Positions 1 through 6,893 of a stretch of 64,000 bases of DNA are shown piece by piece. Origin of the DNA: a virus; the IMG/VR virus record IMGVR_UViG_3300034200_001454, positions 1-64,000 of that record. One strand, given 5' to 3'. Below the pieces are notes generated by a model. It worked only from the letters and a program-made list of their open reading frames with translations. It was not told where the DNA came from and did not search any database. Each line of letters starts with the position of its first letter. Position 1 is the first letter of the stretch. The position numbers and the translations under genes are program-made.

Positions 1-2
1 GG

Positions 3-140
3 ACTAAGCGGGAGGAGCCGGGCTTGGCGTGTGCTCCGCTTACGGTAATCGTATCTCAGCCTGTGGGTCAAATGTGGCTTTTTCCGTATCATGGTGATAC
101 AAAAGCTAAAAAATCTTCACAATTTCTTAAGGATTCATGA
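3..140 (+). CDS. 3' end of an unidentified gene (partial)
   Basis: The third plus-strand frame is open from the window edge to a TGA at 138-140, encoding at least 45 residues that end in QFLKDS. No start codon can be seen because the gene would begin outside the window. The translation has no motif I recognise. It lies in the same direction as the genes that follow. The open frame is short enough to be chance, so this is tentative. Confidence 0.3.
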   Translation, partial: TKREEPGLACAPLTVIVSQPVGQMWLFPYHGDTKAKKSSQFLKDS

Positions 141-174
141 GGGCATGGTCGTTTGCTGAAAAATGTATTAAATA

Positions 175-420
175 ATGCATGCACGATTTGTGAGAAGAAC
201 TAGCGTGGTAAAACTACGAGCTATTACAATGCTTGGTTTGCCAGAACGCCAGCCATTTAACTATGGTCCTTATAAGCTTTGGCCATGTTTTAGTAGGCCA
301 GAATTTCAATGGTTTGCAGCGATAGACGGCAAGCCTTGCTATTTCAAAAGCTTGAATGAAGCGAAGCTGTTTATCAAAGATTTGGTCTCAAACGAGGATG
401 CTGAGAATTTGTGCGACTAA
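175..420 (+). CDS. small hypothetical protein (81 aa)
   Basis: Small protein of unknown function, same strand as nrdA and followed by a terminator. The start used is ATG 175. A second ATG at 229 would give a 63-residue protein beginning MLGLPERQPF. The C-terminal half (KPCYFKSLNEAKLFIKDL) resembles in layout the 67-residue protein at 3535: a short aromatic beta-like segment, then an acidic amphipathic helix. The two may belong to one loose family of small phage proteins, but that is an impression. No membrane segment or catalytic motif is visible. Confidence 0.5.
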   Translation: MHARFVRRTSVVKLRAITMLGLPERQPFNYGPYKLWPCFSRPEFQWFAAIDGKPCYFKSLNEAKLFIKDLVSNEDAENLCD

Positions 421-478
421 AGGAAGATTTCCCATTTCCATCGCCTTGACTGAGCTAGCCTGCTTTGGTTGATTCTCA

Positions 479-499
479 GGGGCCATTGGCCCCTTCTTT
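479..499 (+). terminator. intrinsic terminator before nrdA
   Basis: A 6-bp GC stem (GGGGCC at 479-484, GGCCCC at 488-493) with an ATT loop is followed by TTCTTTG. It ends five bases before the nrdA start. A longer reading of nrdA from ATG 469 would translate this hairpin, which argues for ATG 505. Confidence 0.65.
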
Positions 500-504
500 G
501 TCTT

Positions 505-1956
505 ATGGCGCTCAAGAAAAATGCAAAGTGTGAACCAATTGCTCGTACAGGGCGAGTGCAAGATTGGCTTGATAGCCCCGAGGGGCGCCTCGCGGTGAGC
601 TGCACCACATTTGTAGTGGAAGATTCAATGGAAGGGCCGGATGGAATTGAGGCGTCGTGGCGTTTTGTTTCTCATGCTCTCCGCAATGCCGCTGGCGCTG
701 CTGTTAATTTGTCAAAACTTCGTTCGGAAGGCTCCGAAAATGGACGCGGCCTTACCGCGAGTGGCCCGGTGAGTTTTGCTGGTTTGTATAGCAAACTAAA
801 TGAAGTACTGCGGCGTGGTGGCGCGTTTAAGAATGGCGCCGTTACTTTGCATCTTGATTATGACCATCCAGATGCAATTAAATTTATCAATGCATCGCGG
901 AGCGAGCTGCCGTGGGTGAAGCGTTCTTTAACCATTGATGAGCAATTCTTTGAAAAAGCATCGTCTGAATTAATTAGCGCTTTGCTTAAGGGAATTGGCA
1001 ATGGAGATATGTGGCTAACTAAGAAGCGTTTTGATGCAAAGGGGGAGCGTATTTGGCCGAACGTTTGCGAAGAGATTTGGCTGAAGCATCGTGGCACTTG
1101 CCTACTGCAGCACGTCAATCTTGGCGCCTGTAATTTCGATAATTTGCAAGGCGCTTTTATTGAAGGTATGCAGCAGTTAGTTGATCTCCATCCCAATACT
1201 GGCGTGGGTGACACTGGAGAATATCTTTCTCCCACCATTGATAAACAAATTGGGCTAGGAGTGCTGGGCCTAGCTAATTTCCTTTCCATCCATGGCATTA
1301 GCTATGAAGATTTCGGAAAGGCGCTCGAAGCATATCTGGACAATGATCCTCATCCCTGGGCTCACCATTGGAAAGATATGCCTGCTGGCGAAGCAGTGTG
1401 GCAATTGGATCAAGGCATTCAGAAAGCAGCAGAAATTGCTCGTGAGCATGGCATGGAACGTGCTTTCTGCATCGCCCCCACTGCATCGTGCTCCTATCGC
1501 TACCTTGACACTCGTGGCTTTACCACTGCTCCTGAAATTGCTCCTCCCATTGGTCGTATTGTTGACCGGGATTCTGGTACTTTTGGCGTGGAGAGTTTTG
1601 ACTATGGCGAAGTGGAAATTGCTGCTGAAGTGGGCTGGGGAAATTACAAGCGCGTTGCTGATGGCATTGTTTCTCTTTATCAACGCACTGGTCTTTTCCA
1701 TGGCTATTCTTTTAATAGCTGGTCAGACTTGGTAATTTATGACGAAGCATTCCTGCGTGATTGGTTAGAATCTTCTCAGACGAGCCTCTATTACAGCCTG
1801 CAAGTCCTGCCTGATACTCAGCGCAAGGATGATGCATACGCTGCATTGGACGACGATTTTAAGAGCATGTTTGGCTTAGACGAAGAGTCTGAAGCTGACG
1901 GATCTTCTGCGTCTTGCAATTTAGAGGCAGGTTTCTGCGCTAGCTGCGCCGAATAG
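505..1956 (+). CDS. nrdA: ribonucleotide reductase large (alpha) subunit
   Basis: Catalytic subunit of ribonucleotide reductase, converting ribonucleotides to deoxyribonucleotides for phage DNA synthesis. At 483 residues it is much shorter than the roughly 750-residue bacterial NrdA but matches the compact cyanophage form. Visible motifs are a cysteine in AVSCTTF (residue 33), NLGAC with Cys at 209 (thiyl-radical region), APTASCS near residue 323, PEIAPP, and C-terminal cysteines (CASCAE) of the kind used in disulfide exchange with a reductant. ATG 505 is chosen because the upstream in-frame ATG at 469 lies before a terminator hairpin. The partner nrdB lies 470 bp downstream, separated by a homing endonuclease gene. 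The family call is firm. Class I rather than class II is inferred from the adjacent R2-like gene. Confidence 0.93.
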   Translation: MALKKNAKCEPIARTGRVQDWLDSPEGRLAVSCTTFVVEDSMEGPDGIEASWRFVSHALRNAAGAAVNLSKLRSEGSENGRGLTASGPVSFAGLYSKLNEVLRRGGAFKNGAVTLHLDYDHPDAIKFINASRSELPWVKRSLTIDEQFFEKASSELISALLKGIGNGDMWLTKKRFDAKGERIWPNVCEEIWLKHRGTCLLQHVNLGACNFDNLQGAFIEGMQQLVDLHPNTGVGDTGEYLSPTIDKQIGLGVLGLANFLSIHGISYEDFGKALEAYLDNDPHPWAHHWKDMPAGEAVWQLDQGIQKAAEIAREHGMERAFCIAPTASCSYRYLDTRGFTTAPEIAPPIGRIVDRDSGTFGVESFDYGEVEIAAEVGWGNYKRVADGIVSLYQRTGLFHGYSFNSWSDLVIYDEAFLRDWLESSQTSLYYSLQVLPDTQRKDDAYAALDDDFKSMFGLDEESEADGSSASCNLEAGFCASCAE

Positions 1957-1960
1957 CTAT

Positions 1961-1989
1961 AATTTACTCTCTACAACGGAGAGTAAATT
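1961..1989 (+). promoter_or_regulatory. hairpin covering the ribosome-binding site of the homing gene
   Basis: An 11-bp perfect inverted repeat (AATTTACTCTC at 1961-1971, GAGAGTAAATT at 1979-1989) encloses a 7-base loop. The only Shine-Dalgarno-like sequence for the next gene, GGAG at 1978-1981, and the first base of its TTG start (1989) lie in the loop edge and right arm. The stem should therefore hide translation initiation. It lacks a following T-run, so it is a poor terminator. Sequestering hairpins of this kind are known before phage T4 homing genes. Confidence 0.6.
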
Positions 1990-2366
1990 TGACTTCAGAG
2001 GAGGTTGCTTGGTTCGCTGGTTTATTTGAAGGGGAAGGGTGGATTAGCGTCAGCTACCGCCCCAACCACTCAAGTGCAAAGCGAAAGCCGTATTACTTGA
2101 TGATTCGCATGAGCATCAAAATGACTGACCTTGACACCTTGGAAAAGGTTCATAACATGCTCGGTGGCGGGCTTGTTTCAACAAAGGTCCTTGAGAACAG
2201 AAAACCATGCTGGACGTGGACTCTCGGAGACAAGATGAAGTGCTCAACACTTGGTCACTTGATCTTTCCTTACATGAGTCGGCGCAGGCAGTTAAAACTC
2301 TGTTCAATGTTTGATGCCATTAACGATCATCTTGACGAGTACGGATACAGGGCCACCGCCGAATAG
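1989..2366 (+). CDS. LAGLIDADG homing endonuclease, free-standing
   Basis: 125-residue single-motif LAGLIDADG endonuclease. The motif is WFAGLFEGEGWI at residues 8-19, and such proteins act as homodimers that cut DNA at a specific intron-less or insert-less site. It starts at TTG 1989, with GGAG seven bases upstream inside a hairpin. It sits between nrdA and nrdB and does not interrupt either reading frame. Its target would be expected in nrdA or nrdB of competing phages (inference). A 10-bp direct repeat brackets it. Confidence 0.88.
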   Translation: MTSEEVAWFAGLFEGEGWISVSYRPNHSSAKRKPYYLMIRMSIKMTDLDTLEKVHNMLGGGLVSTKVLENRKPCWTWTLGDKMKCSTLGHLIFPYMSRRRQLKLCSMFDAINDHLDEYGYRATAE

Positions 2367-2369
2367 AAA

Positions 2370-2395
2370 AAGGGGGCTTACGCCCCCTTCGCTTT
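2370..2395 (+). terminator. intrinsic terminator after nrdA/homing gene
   Basis: 8-bp stem AAGGGGGC (2370-2377) and GCCCCCTT (2382-2389) with a TTAC loop, followed by CGCTTTC. It lies between the homing gene and nrdB, so nrdB may need its own promoter or read-through. Confidence 0.7.
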
Positions 2396-2425
2396 CCTCA
2401 CACACCATTGAATGATACTACGACC

Positions 2426-3154
2426 ATGACCGTCAAGAGCCCCTATCTGTCCATGATTGCCAAGAAGCGTCCTTGGCAGGCTACTCCCGTGGATAATTCA
2501 CCCGTCAAGGAGGGTGCGGAGGAGACGCTTTACAAGGCTCTGGCTCTTCGCCACATTGAACTTCCCGTGAAAGACTTGCTGGAGCAGGGGCTCGCCAAGG
2601 ATCTTCCGTCAACTCCTGGCGTTATTGAAGCTTTGCGATCCAATCAGGCCGATGAGGAGCGCCACGACGAGGCTTTGAATTATGTCGCTGCTGCTTATGG
2701 CACTGACGAAAAAGCCGAGCGCGAAGTAAAGCAAATTCTAAAAGCTTGGATGGAGCATCCCGCTCATCCAATTCATAAGGTTTCAATCATTGAGCGTAGT
2801 ATTTTCTTTGTTGCGCTTCCCTTCTTTCGCTTCAACGGAAACATTGGCATGCGCACTGTTTCCGCCGATATTAGTCGTGATGAGCAGGTTCACTGCGGGG
2901 TGCATGGATTGGTTGCCAAGGAACTAAACGAGAAAGATTCTCAGAGCCTCAACAAGCTTCGCGCAGCTACTGCTGCTTGGCTTTTTGAGAAGCTTGGCAG
3001 TCATGAGGACAAGTGGCTAGATAAAGATGCTTGGATGAAGCGTTCTGAGCGTCTTTTCTGGGAAGGTAAGACATCTGACATGCAAGAAAGCCGTGCGTCT
3101 AGGATGATCAGTTTCTTTGAAAGTTCAAACGTGAACCTACCTATGTATTCTTAG
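2426..3154 (+). CDS. nrdB: ribonucleotide reductase small (R2/beta) subunit, Tyr-less
   Basis: Ferritin-like R2 subunit that would generate the radical used by NrdA. 242 residues, shorter than the roughly 340-375 of bacterial R2. Metal-ligand motifs are visible: E77-x-x-H80 in DEERHDE, E123 in IIERSIFF and E153-x-x-H156 in RDEQVH. E45 is a possible first ligand, 32 residues before E77 (31 in E. coli). The position equivalent to the E. coli radical Tyr122 (four after the first His) is Leu84. A Tyr lies two further on. ATG 2426 is used; an in-frame TTG at 2408 would add six residues. The gene follows nrdA on the same strand. Family call firm; cofactor type unknown. Confidence 0.9.
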   Translation: MTVKSPYLSMIAKKRPWQATPVDNSPVKEGAEETLYKALALRHIELPVKDLLEQGLAKDLPSTPGVIEALRSNQADEERHDEALNYVAAAYGTDEKAEREVKQILKAWMEHPAHPIHKVSIIERSIFFVALPFFRFNGNIGMRTVSADISRDEQVHCGVHGLVAKELNEKDSQSLNKLRAATAAWLFEKLGSHEDKWLDKDAWMKRSERLFWEGKTSDMQESRASRMISFFESSNVNLPMYS

Positions 3155-3227
3155 AGACCTTTCCATCTTTGCCGACTTATCCATGCTATGCGGTAAGCCT
3201 TCCTGCATATGGGCAGGCTTAATGGTC

Positions 3228-3251
3228 AAGGCGCCTTTCGAGGCGCCTTTT
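3228..3251 (+). terminator. intrinsic terminator after nrdB
   Basis: 8-bp stem AAGGCGCC (3228-3235) and GGCGCCTT (3242-3249), loop TTTCGA, continuing into TTTTGC. It lies 74 bases after the nrdB stop. Confidence 0.75.
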
Positions 3252-3297
3252 GCTATGCTTGTTGAGTTCCCGCTCTGCTTTGCATCGGGCCGATAGA

Positions 3298-3339
3298 GTC
3301 CAAGCCTCTGTTCGTCCTTGAGGCGCTTTACGCTTGGAC
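3298..3339 (+). ncRNA. stem-loop of unknown function
   Basis: GTCCAAG (3298-3304) pairs with CTTGGAC (3333-3339), and inside it CCTC can pair with GAGG, giving a two-part hairpin with an asymmetric bulge. There is no T-run after it and it is too short for a tRNA. It may be a structured leader or processing site. No homology is claimed. Confidence 0.3.
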
Positions 3340-3381
3340 CATCCACTCCCCTCCATGCTTAGCTCCTAGACGGAGACTATT

Positions 3382-3397
3382 TTGTTGGCGCCAACAA
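3382..3397. promoter_or_regulatory. perfect 16-bp palindrome
   Basis: TTGTTGGCGCCAACAA is fully self-complementary. It extends to 22 bp with one mismatched pair (ATTTTGTTGGC/GCCAACAATAT). It lies 40 bases before the tRNA. A dimeric DNA-binding protein site or a cruciform are possible readings. Confidence 0.35.
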
Positions 3398-3436
3398 TAT
3401 GGTTTCTAGGGATGATGCACAAACAGGAGGGGCCCT

Positions 3437-3506
3437 GACGGTTAAGTGTTGTGGTACACGCCAAGCTCATAGCTTGGAATACCAGGTTCGATTCCTGGAG
3501 CTGTCC
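3437..3506 (+). tRNA. tRNA-Met (CAU) candidate
   Basis: A cloverleaf can be drawn by hand. Acceptor GACGGTT (3437-3443) pairs with AGCTGTC (3499-3505) with two G-U pairs. The D stem is GTGT/ACAC with a short 6-base loop, the anticodon stem CCAAG/CTTGG with loop CTCATAG giving anticodon CAU, and the T stem CCAGG/CCTGG with loop TTCGATT. No CCA is encoded, and the discriminator would be C, which is unusual. It could be elongator Met or, with lysidine modification, Ile2. The total length of 70 is short, so confidence is moderate. Confidence 0.65.
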
Positions 3507-3534
3507 TATGATGAGCTTTCTTCTCCATTGAACC

Positions 3535-3738
3535 ATGGCACGGTTTCGCATCGTTCAAAAGCCGTCAGGGCTAGACCCACGGAAGCCCATGTATGAAGTG
3601 CAGGAAAAAGAGTTTTGGTGGTGGACTTTTCGCAACGTGTTTCACGATTTAAATGAAGCCGAAGAATGGACAATCAAATTAATTGAAAGTCTTGAGCGGC
3701 CATTTGTGAAAACTTGCGTGGTAGGTGAATATAAATAA
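3535..3738 (+). CDS. small hypothetical protein (67 aa)
   Basis: Unidentified 67-residue protein starting at ATG 3535. It has an aromatic cluster (FWWWTF) and an acidic helix (LNEAEEWTIKLIESL) reminiscent of the protein at 175-420. Its stop TAA (3736-3738) overlaps the next ATG at 3738 by one base (TAATG), a sign of translational coupling with the phosphoesterase gene. No function can be inferred. Confidence 0.65.
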   Translation: MARFRIVQKPSGLDPRKPMYEVQEKEFWWWTFRNVFHDLNEAEEWTIKLIESLERPFVKTCVVGEYK

Positions 3739-4310
3739 TGAGTGCTTTCGTCACGAGCGACACTCACTTCGGTCACGCGAAGATGATTGATTTCTTGAGG
3801 CCCGATGGCAAACCATTGCGTCCATTTGCATCGTGCGAAGAAATGGACGAAACCATTATTGAGCGATGGAACGCAAAAGTAGGAAAGCGTGATACTGTTT
3901 ACCATCTTGGCGATGTAGTCATTCCTCGCGCATCGTTAAAGCTTCTTGCTCGTCTCAATGGAAGAAAGATTCTCATTCGCGGCAATCATGACCAAGGCGC
4001 GTTGAAAGACTATTTGCCATATTTTGAAGACGTGCGGGGAGCGTTTTTCCATCCATGCGACAGTACATTTCCTAGCGGCTTAATTTTTACGCATATTCCT
4101 GTGCATCCATCGTGTCTGTCTGGTCATTACACGGGCAACGTGCATGGCCATTTGCATTGCCATCAAATCTTCACGGATGATGGGAAAGTGGATAAACGCT
4201 ATTTCAACGCTTGCTTAGAAAGGAACGATTTTGCTCCAGTAGCATTTGAAGATATAAAAGACTTTTTCCGTCGTGAGCGAGCGTCGAACGTTCAACACGC
4301 CTCTGCGTGA
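3738..4310 (+). CDS. calcineurin-like metallophosphoesterase
   Basis: 190-residue two-metal phosphoesterase. The family motifs appear in order: DTHFGH (residues 8-13), LGDVV (57-61), GNHD (81-84), an H near IFTHIPVH (about 115-122) and GHLH near 135. Such proteins hydrolyse phosphodiester or phosphomonoester bonds. The substrate cannot be told from sequence: nucleic acids, cyclic nucleotides, ADP-ribose-type and nucleotide substrates all occur in the family. It is coupled to the preceding small gene by TAATG and its end overlaps the next gene by 38 bases. Confidence 0.9.
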   Translation: MSAFVTSDTHFGHAKMIDFLRPDGKPLRPFASCEEMDETIIERWNAKVGKRDTVYHLGDVVIPRASLKLLARLNGRKILIRGNHDQGALKDYLPYFEDVRGAFFHPCDSTFPSGLIFTHIPVHPSCLSGHYTGNVHGHLHCHQIFTDDGKVDKRYFNACLERNDFAPVAFEDIKDFFRRERASNVQHASA

Positions 4311-4509
4311 ACCGCTCAACCCAATTATTTATCAATCATTGAGAGCCATTGATTGGCACAATGCTCAATTTTTCCTAACCATGGACCATTGGCATCTTGA
4401 AAAAGCTGCCATCATTAGACAATACGTAACAGAACTAAAGGCTTGGATTTATGCGCAGGAAGAAGCTATGGAGAGTGTGGGCAAAGGCTCTAGGGAGCAA
4501 GGAGAGTAA
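4273..4509 (+). CDS. small hypothetical protein (78 aa)
   Basis: Unrecognised protein read from GTG 4273, overlapping the phosphoesterase by 38 bases. A later ATG at 4381 (MDHWHLEK) would remove the overlap and leave a short helical, charged protein. The C-terminal part overlaps the next gene. The compact overlaps on both sides fit a real phage operon, but the start is uncertain. Confidence 0.55.
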   Translation: MSERRTFNTPLREPLNPIIYQSLRAIDWHNAQFFLTMDHWHLEKAAIIRQYVTELKAWIYAQEEAMESVGKGSREQGE

Positions 4510-4657
4510 TTGCGACAAGGAAGCAGATATAGTGGCAATTGTCCGCACGTTTATTTTTGCTTCGTATTTGATTACAAATATTGCGATTGTTGCCAATGCC
4601 GTGCGCCACTGGAATGACAATGAATGCACAGTGCGGGCAATAAAGAAAGGGGCCTGA
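4451..4657 (+). CDS. small single-pass membrane protein (68 aa)
   Basis: Starts MRRKKLWRVWAKALGSK, then an acidic stretch with DKEAD, then one hydrophobic helix (roughly residues 28-50, IVAIVRTFIFASYLITNIAI) ending ANAVRHWND. I recognise this layout (WRxWAKALG, DKEAD, a hydrophobic segment, RHW) as a small conserved cyanophage protein of unknown function. It overlaps the previous gene by 59 bases in another frame and its last codons run into the terminator at 4646. Confidence 0.72.
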   Translation: MRRKKLWRVWAKALGSKESNCDKEADIVAIVRTFIFASYLITNIAIVANAVRHWNDNECTVRAIKKGA

Positions 4658-4671
4658 CGGCCCCTTTTCTT
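4646..4671 (+). terminator. intrinsic terminator
   Basis: Nine-bp stem AAAGGGGCC (4646-4654) and GGCCCCTTT (4659-4667) with loop TGAC, then T and TCTTG. It overlaps the end of the membrane-protein gene and closes the 3535-4657 operon. Confidence 0.85.
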
Positions 4672-4760
4672 GCATTAACGCCTTACTAATGTGAACAGCA
4701 AGCAAATGCCGTGATATGGTAAAAGGCGTGTCGGCTTTAGAATGCTACCACAACGGCAGC

Positions 4761-4880
4761 TCAAAACCAATGGGGCTTGGGCACATAAGCAACGCCACGA
4801 TAGACAAGCGAAGCCATTTGAGCTTCACGCAGACGAGCAGCTTTTTCAAGCTGCTGCTTGATCAGAGCAAGAGGGTTCAT
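4761..4880 (-). CDS. 39-aa peptide with YRGVxY motif (DUF4278-like)
   Basis: A short minus-strand gene beginning MNPLALIKQQLEKAARL and ending in LVYRGVAYVPKPHWF. The YRGVxY motif is the hallmark of a small cyanobacterial and cyanophage family (DUF4278-like, function unknown). The first half is a predicted amphipathic helix. It lies on the same strand as, and 89 bases downstream of, the tRNA-Leu gene, which could be cotranscribed. Its short length is typical of the family, so the motif carries the call. Confidence 0.6.
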   Translation of the reverse strand: MNPLALIKQQLEKAARLREAQMASLVYRGVAYVPKPHWF

Positions 4881-4969
4881 GATGGTTCCCGATGATGCGC
4901 AGTCCCGTTCCGTACCGCGCTGTTCATGCGCCCCATCGCTGGGGTGAACGTTTCTTTAGCTTAGCATGA

Positions 4970-5051
4970 TGCCCCCAGCAGGACTTGAACCTGCAAGCCT
5001 TTCGGCAGCGGAGCTTAAATCCGCTGTGTTTACCAGTTTCACCATGGAGGC
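4970..5051 (-). tRNA. tRNA-Leu (UAA)
   Basis: Complete type II tRNA on the minus strand. Acceptor GCCTCCA pairs with TGGGGGC, the anticodon stem is GCGGA/TCCGC with loop TTTAAGC giving anticodon UAA, there is a short variable arm (GCCGAAAGGC) typical of Leu, and T stem GCAGG/CCTGC with loop TTCAAGT. The discriminator is A, as required for leucine. No CCA is encoded. Confidence 0.9.
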
Positions 5052-5059
5052 ATGAGGAG

Positions 5060-5120
5060 CGAAGGTGCTGAAGGCGGGGCTTCAATCCGCCGTTCTACAG
5101 CTTTTAACCATGGGTCGGCC
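5060..5120 (-). tRNA. degenerate tRNA-like element (anticodon GAA)
   Basis: The 19 bp preceding tRNA-Leu on the minus strand are preceded by a second element that aligns with it: D-arm GTT/AAC, then GCGGA, loop TTGAAGC and CCCGC with one A-C mismatch, which would give anticodon GAA (Phe). There is no recognisable T arm and no matching 3' acceptor before tRNA-Leu begins. It looks like a decaying duplicate rather than a working tRNA. A local hairpin (ATGGG/CCCAT) closes its 5' side. Confidence 0.3.
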
Positions 5121-5227
5121 CATAGCCTTCGATCCATTGTGGCAACGAACAGCATCCCCCGATACTGTTCTTTGAAACGCTGGCCAGCGTGCTTCGCGAA
5201 AGCTTTGAAATCATAACACGATGATGG

Positions 5228-5491
5228 TCAGGCGTCATATTCTCTTAAGCTTTCACTGCCGTCATGGTCTGGCATGTAGTCGTCGTCAGTGGCGTCCGCT
5301 TCCCAAGAGCGCTCCAACTGCTCTTCCTCCTTTAGGCGCTTGGCATGGGCCTTTAACTTGGGGAGCAATGTAGGAATGTATAGATGTTCTGCAGCAAGAA
5401 GCTGGAGCGAGGTTTGCCTACTAACAGGAGCATTTTCTAATAGCGCAACAAGAAATTTCGTTTCCTGTATGGTTAATTTGCAATAAGTCAC
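5228..5491 (-). CDS. small hypothetical protein (87 aa)
   Basis: Unidentified 87-residue protein directly downstream of terL on the same strand (32-base gap). It is helical with a basic middle (LLPKLKAHAKRLKEEEQ) and a very acidic tail (DATDDDYMPDHDG). No recognised family. A terminase-linked role is possible from position only. It does not look like a typical small terminase. Confidence 0.55.
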   Translation of the reverse strand: MTYCKLTIQETKFLVALLENAPVSRQTSLQLLAAEHLYIPTLLPKLKAHAKRLKEEEQLERSWEADATDDDYMPDHDGSESLREYDA

Positions 5492-5522
5492 TTCACGACG
5501 GAACTATTGTTTGAAAATCATA

Positions 5523-6893
5523 CTAGGAAATTAAGCTTTCGATCCAGCCAATGTCATCATCTTTACTTGCGGCAAGAATGGCACCAGCCATTGCAAATGC
5601 CAAGTCGTCAATACCAGTGGCTTTACCGCCAGTTACGCTCCATTGTCCACTCGGTTTGTAAACCACAGTCAGATTCTTAAGCTGCATAATTGCTTTTTCG
5701 TGGCGATAGACATTAATTTGCCCTGCATTGAAAAGCTCCCGCATTTTACTGAAAGCCTTCATTTTTGAACTGACGGTCCAAGTTAGTTCCGTAATGGGCA
5801 GGTCACTGGCCAAGCTTTGGATGGTGCCAGCGCTATTGAACTGGTCCATCACAATGGTGTCAAAAACATATAGGCGATGTTGTTCCTTAATCCAATCCTC
5901 CACTGCATTGATATTAACTTCCATCCTTCCATTGATTTCAAAATCAGCTACGAACGAATGGAACTTATCCACGACGAGAGTGCCGTTTTCATAGTGAACA
6001 ATGCAAGCAGTGTAGTCGTCACGGCCAACGCCACCACGGGCGGGGTCAAGGGCAAGGACGTAAGCTCCTTGGAATTCAGGACGTGGTGGCAATGCTGCGC
6101 GGCGATCATCAATGCAGGCATCAATCACATCACTATTCACCAGCGCGGAAAGATTACTGGCGAATTGGGCTCCATATTCAACTTTAAATTTCTCGGGGTC
6201 GCGTTGCCTCTCTGTGTCAAGAAACTCTTGCGAAATACTTGGATTCATCTCCCACGTTGGGAGATTAATCGCTTGCATAAAAGGAAAGCGTCCTGATGAT
6301 GCTTCCTTGAAATGCTGATAGAAGATACCGTCAGTTAGCCATGGTGAGGACAGTTCAAGGATGCGTCCTTTCCCGCCGAACTGAGCAATGGCAGGAGAGA
6401 GTGCGTCATAGATGCCACGACCTCCACTGTTTGCGTCGCCTTCAGTGGCAAAAGCAAGTTCGTCAAACACTGCTCCGGCACAAGCAAGACCACGAGCAGC
6501 ACGGCCTGATGTAGGGATGGCCTTAAACACGCAATTGTTGCTTAGTTCAATGATGTCGGCAGTTTCGCGGACAATTTCTTGAGCAAAAGGGCTTTCAATG
6601 ATTAGTTGACGGATGTTATTGAGGGCGATGCGGGCCTGGTCTTGACTGTTTGCCACTGTCACCACATACCATCGCTCCCCCTTTCGTACCTTACGTCGAT
6701 ATTCTTCTTCAAGGACGAAGCACATATAAATACATGCCACTGCGGCCATTAATGTTTTGCCGCTTCTTCGTCCCAATGCCCACACTGCATGCGATTTTCC
6801 TGGCTGAAAAAAATCATCCAGAATACGAGCTTGAGCTGGATAAAGTTCTAAGCCAAGAGCGTGTTTTGCAAATTGACTACAGGTAAGATTCAT
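5523..6893 (-). CDS. terL: terminase large subunit
   Basis: 456-residue DNA-packaging motor, with an ATPase that translocates DNA into the prohead and a nuclease that cuts the concatemer. Walker A is GRRSGKT (residues 41-47), Walker B with the catalytic acid is in VFDELAFA (about 145-152). The RNase H-like nuclease half shows YVLALDPARGG and IVMDQFNSAG acidic positions. Length is normal. It overlaps the upstream nuclease-like gene by four bases (ATGA) and shares its operon. The operon is divergent from the portal gene. No small terminase is recognisable nearby. Confidence 0.95.
   Translation of the reverse strand: MNLTCSQFAKHALGLELYPAQARILDDFFQPGKSHAVWALGRRSGKTLMAAVACIYMCFVLEEEYRRKVRKGERWYVVTVANSQDQARIALNNIRQLIIESPFAQEIVRETADIIELSNNCVFKAIPTSGRAARGLACAGAVFDELAFATEGDANSGGRGIYDALSPAIAQFGGKGRILELSSPWLTDGIFYQHFKEASSGRFPFMQAINLPTWEMNPSISQEFLDTERQRDPEKFKVEYGAQFASNLSALVNSDVIDACIDDRRAALPPRPEFQGAYVLALDPARGGVGRDDYTACIVHYENGTLVVDKFHSFVADFEINGRMEVNINAVEDWIKEQHRLYVFDTIVMDQFNSAGTIQSLASDLPITELTWTVSSKMKAFSKMRELFNAGQINVYRHEKAIMQLKNLTVVYKPSGQWSVTGGKATGIDDLAFAMAGAILAASKDDDIGWIESLIS

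Larger units (their letters stand above)
1947..2366. repeat. 10-bp direct repeats bracketing the homing gene
   Basis: CGCCGAATAG occurs at 1947-1956, the last bases of nrdA including its stop, and again at 2357-2366, the last bases of the homing endonuclease gene including its stop. The interval behaves like a 410-bp cassette inserted at the nrdA stop codon. Removing it would place nrdA directly in front of the terminator at 2370. Both copies encode Ala-Glu-stop, so chance similarity is possible. Confidence 0.55.
3155..3436 (+). other. intergenic region between nrdB and the tRNA gene
   Basis: No convincing gene is seen here. The region holds a TAAGCC/GGCTTA hairpin (3194-3221), a terminator (3228-3251), a larger stem-loop (3298-3339) and a 16-bp perfect palindrome (3382-3397), described separately. 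The density of inverted repeats suggests processed or regulatory RNA rather than coding sequence. Confidence 0.5.

Noticed and set aside
505-1956. NrdA as a truncated or split gene
   Set aside because: The motifs are complete and the short length fits compact cyanophage enzymes, so no truncation is claimed.
5060-5120. A functional tRNA-Phe
   Set aside because: No T arm or 3' acceptor strand fits before tRNA-Leu begins, so it is listed only as degenerate.
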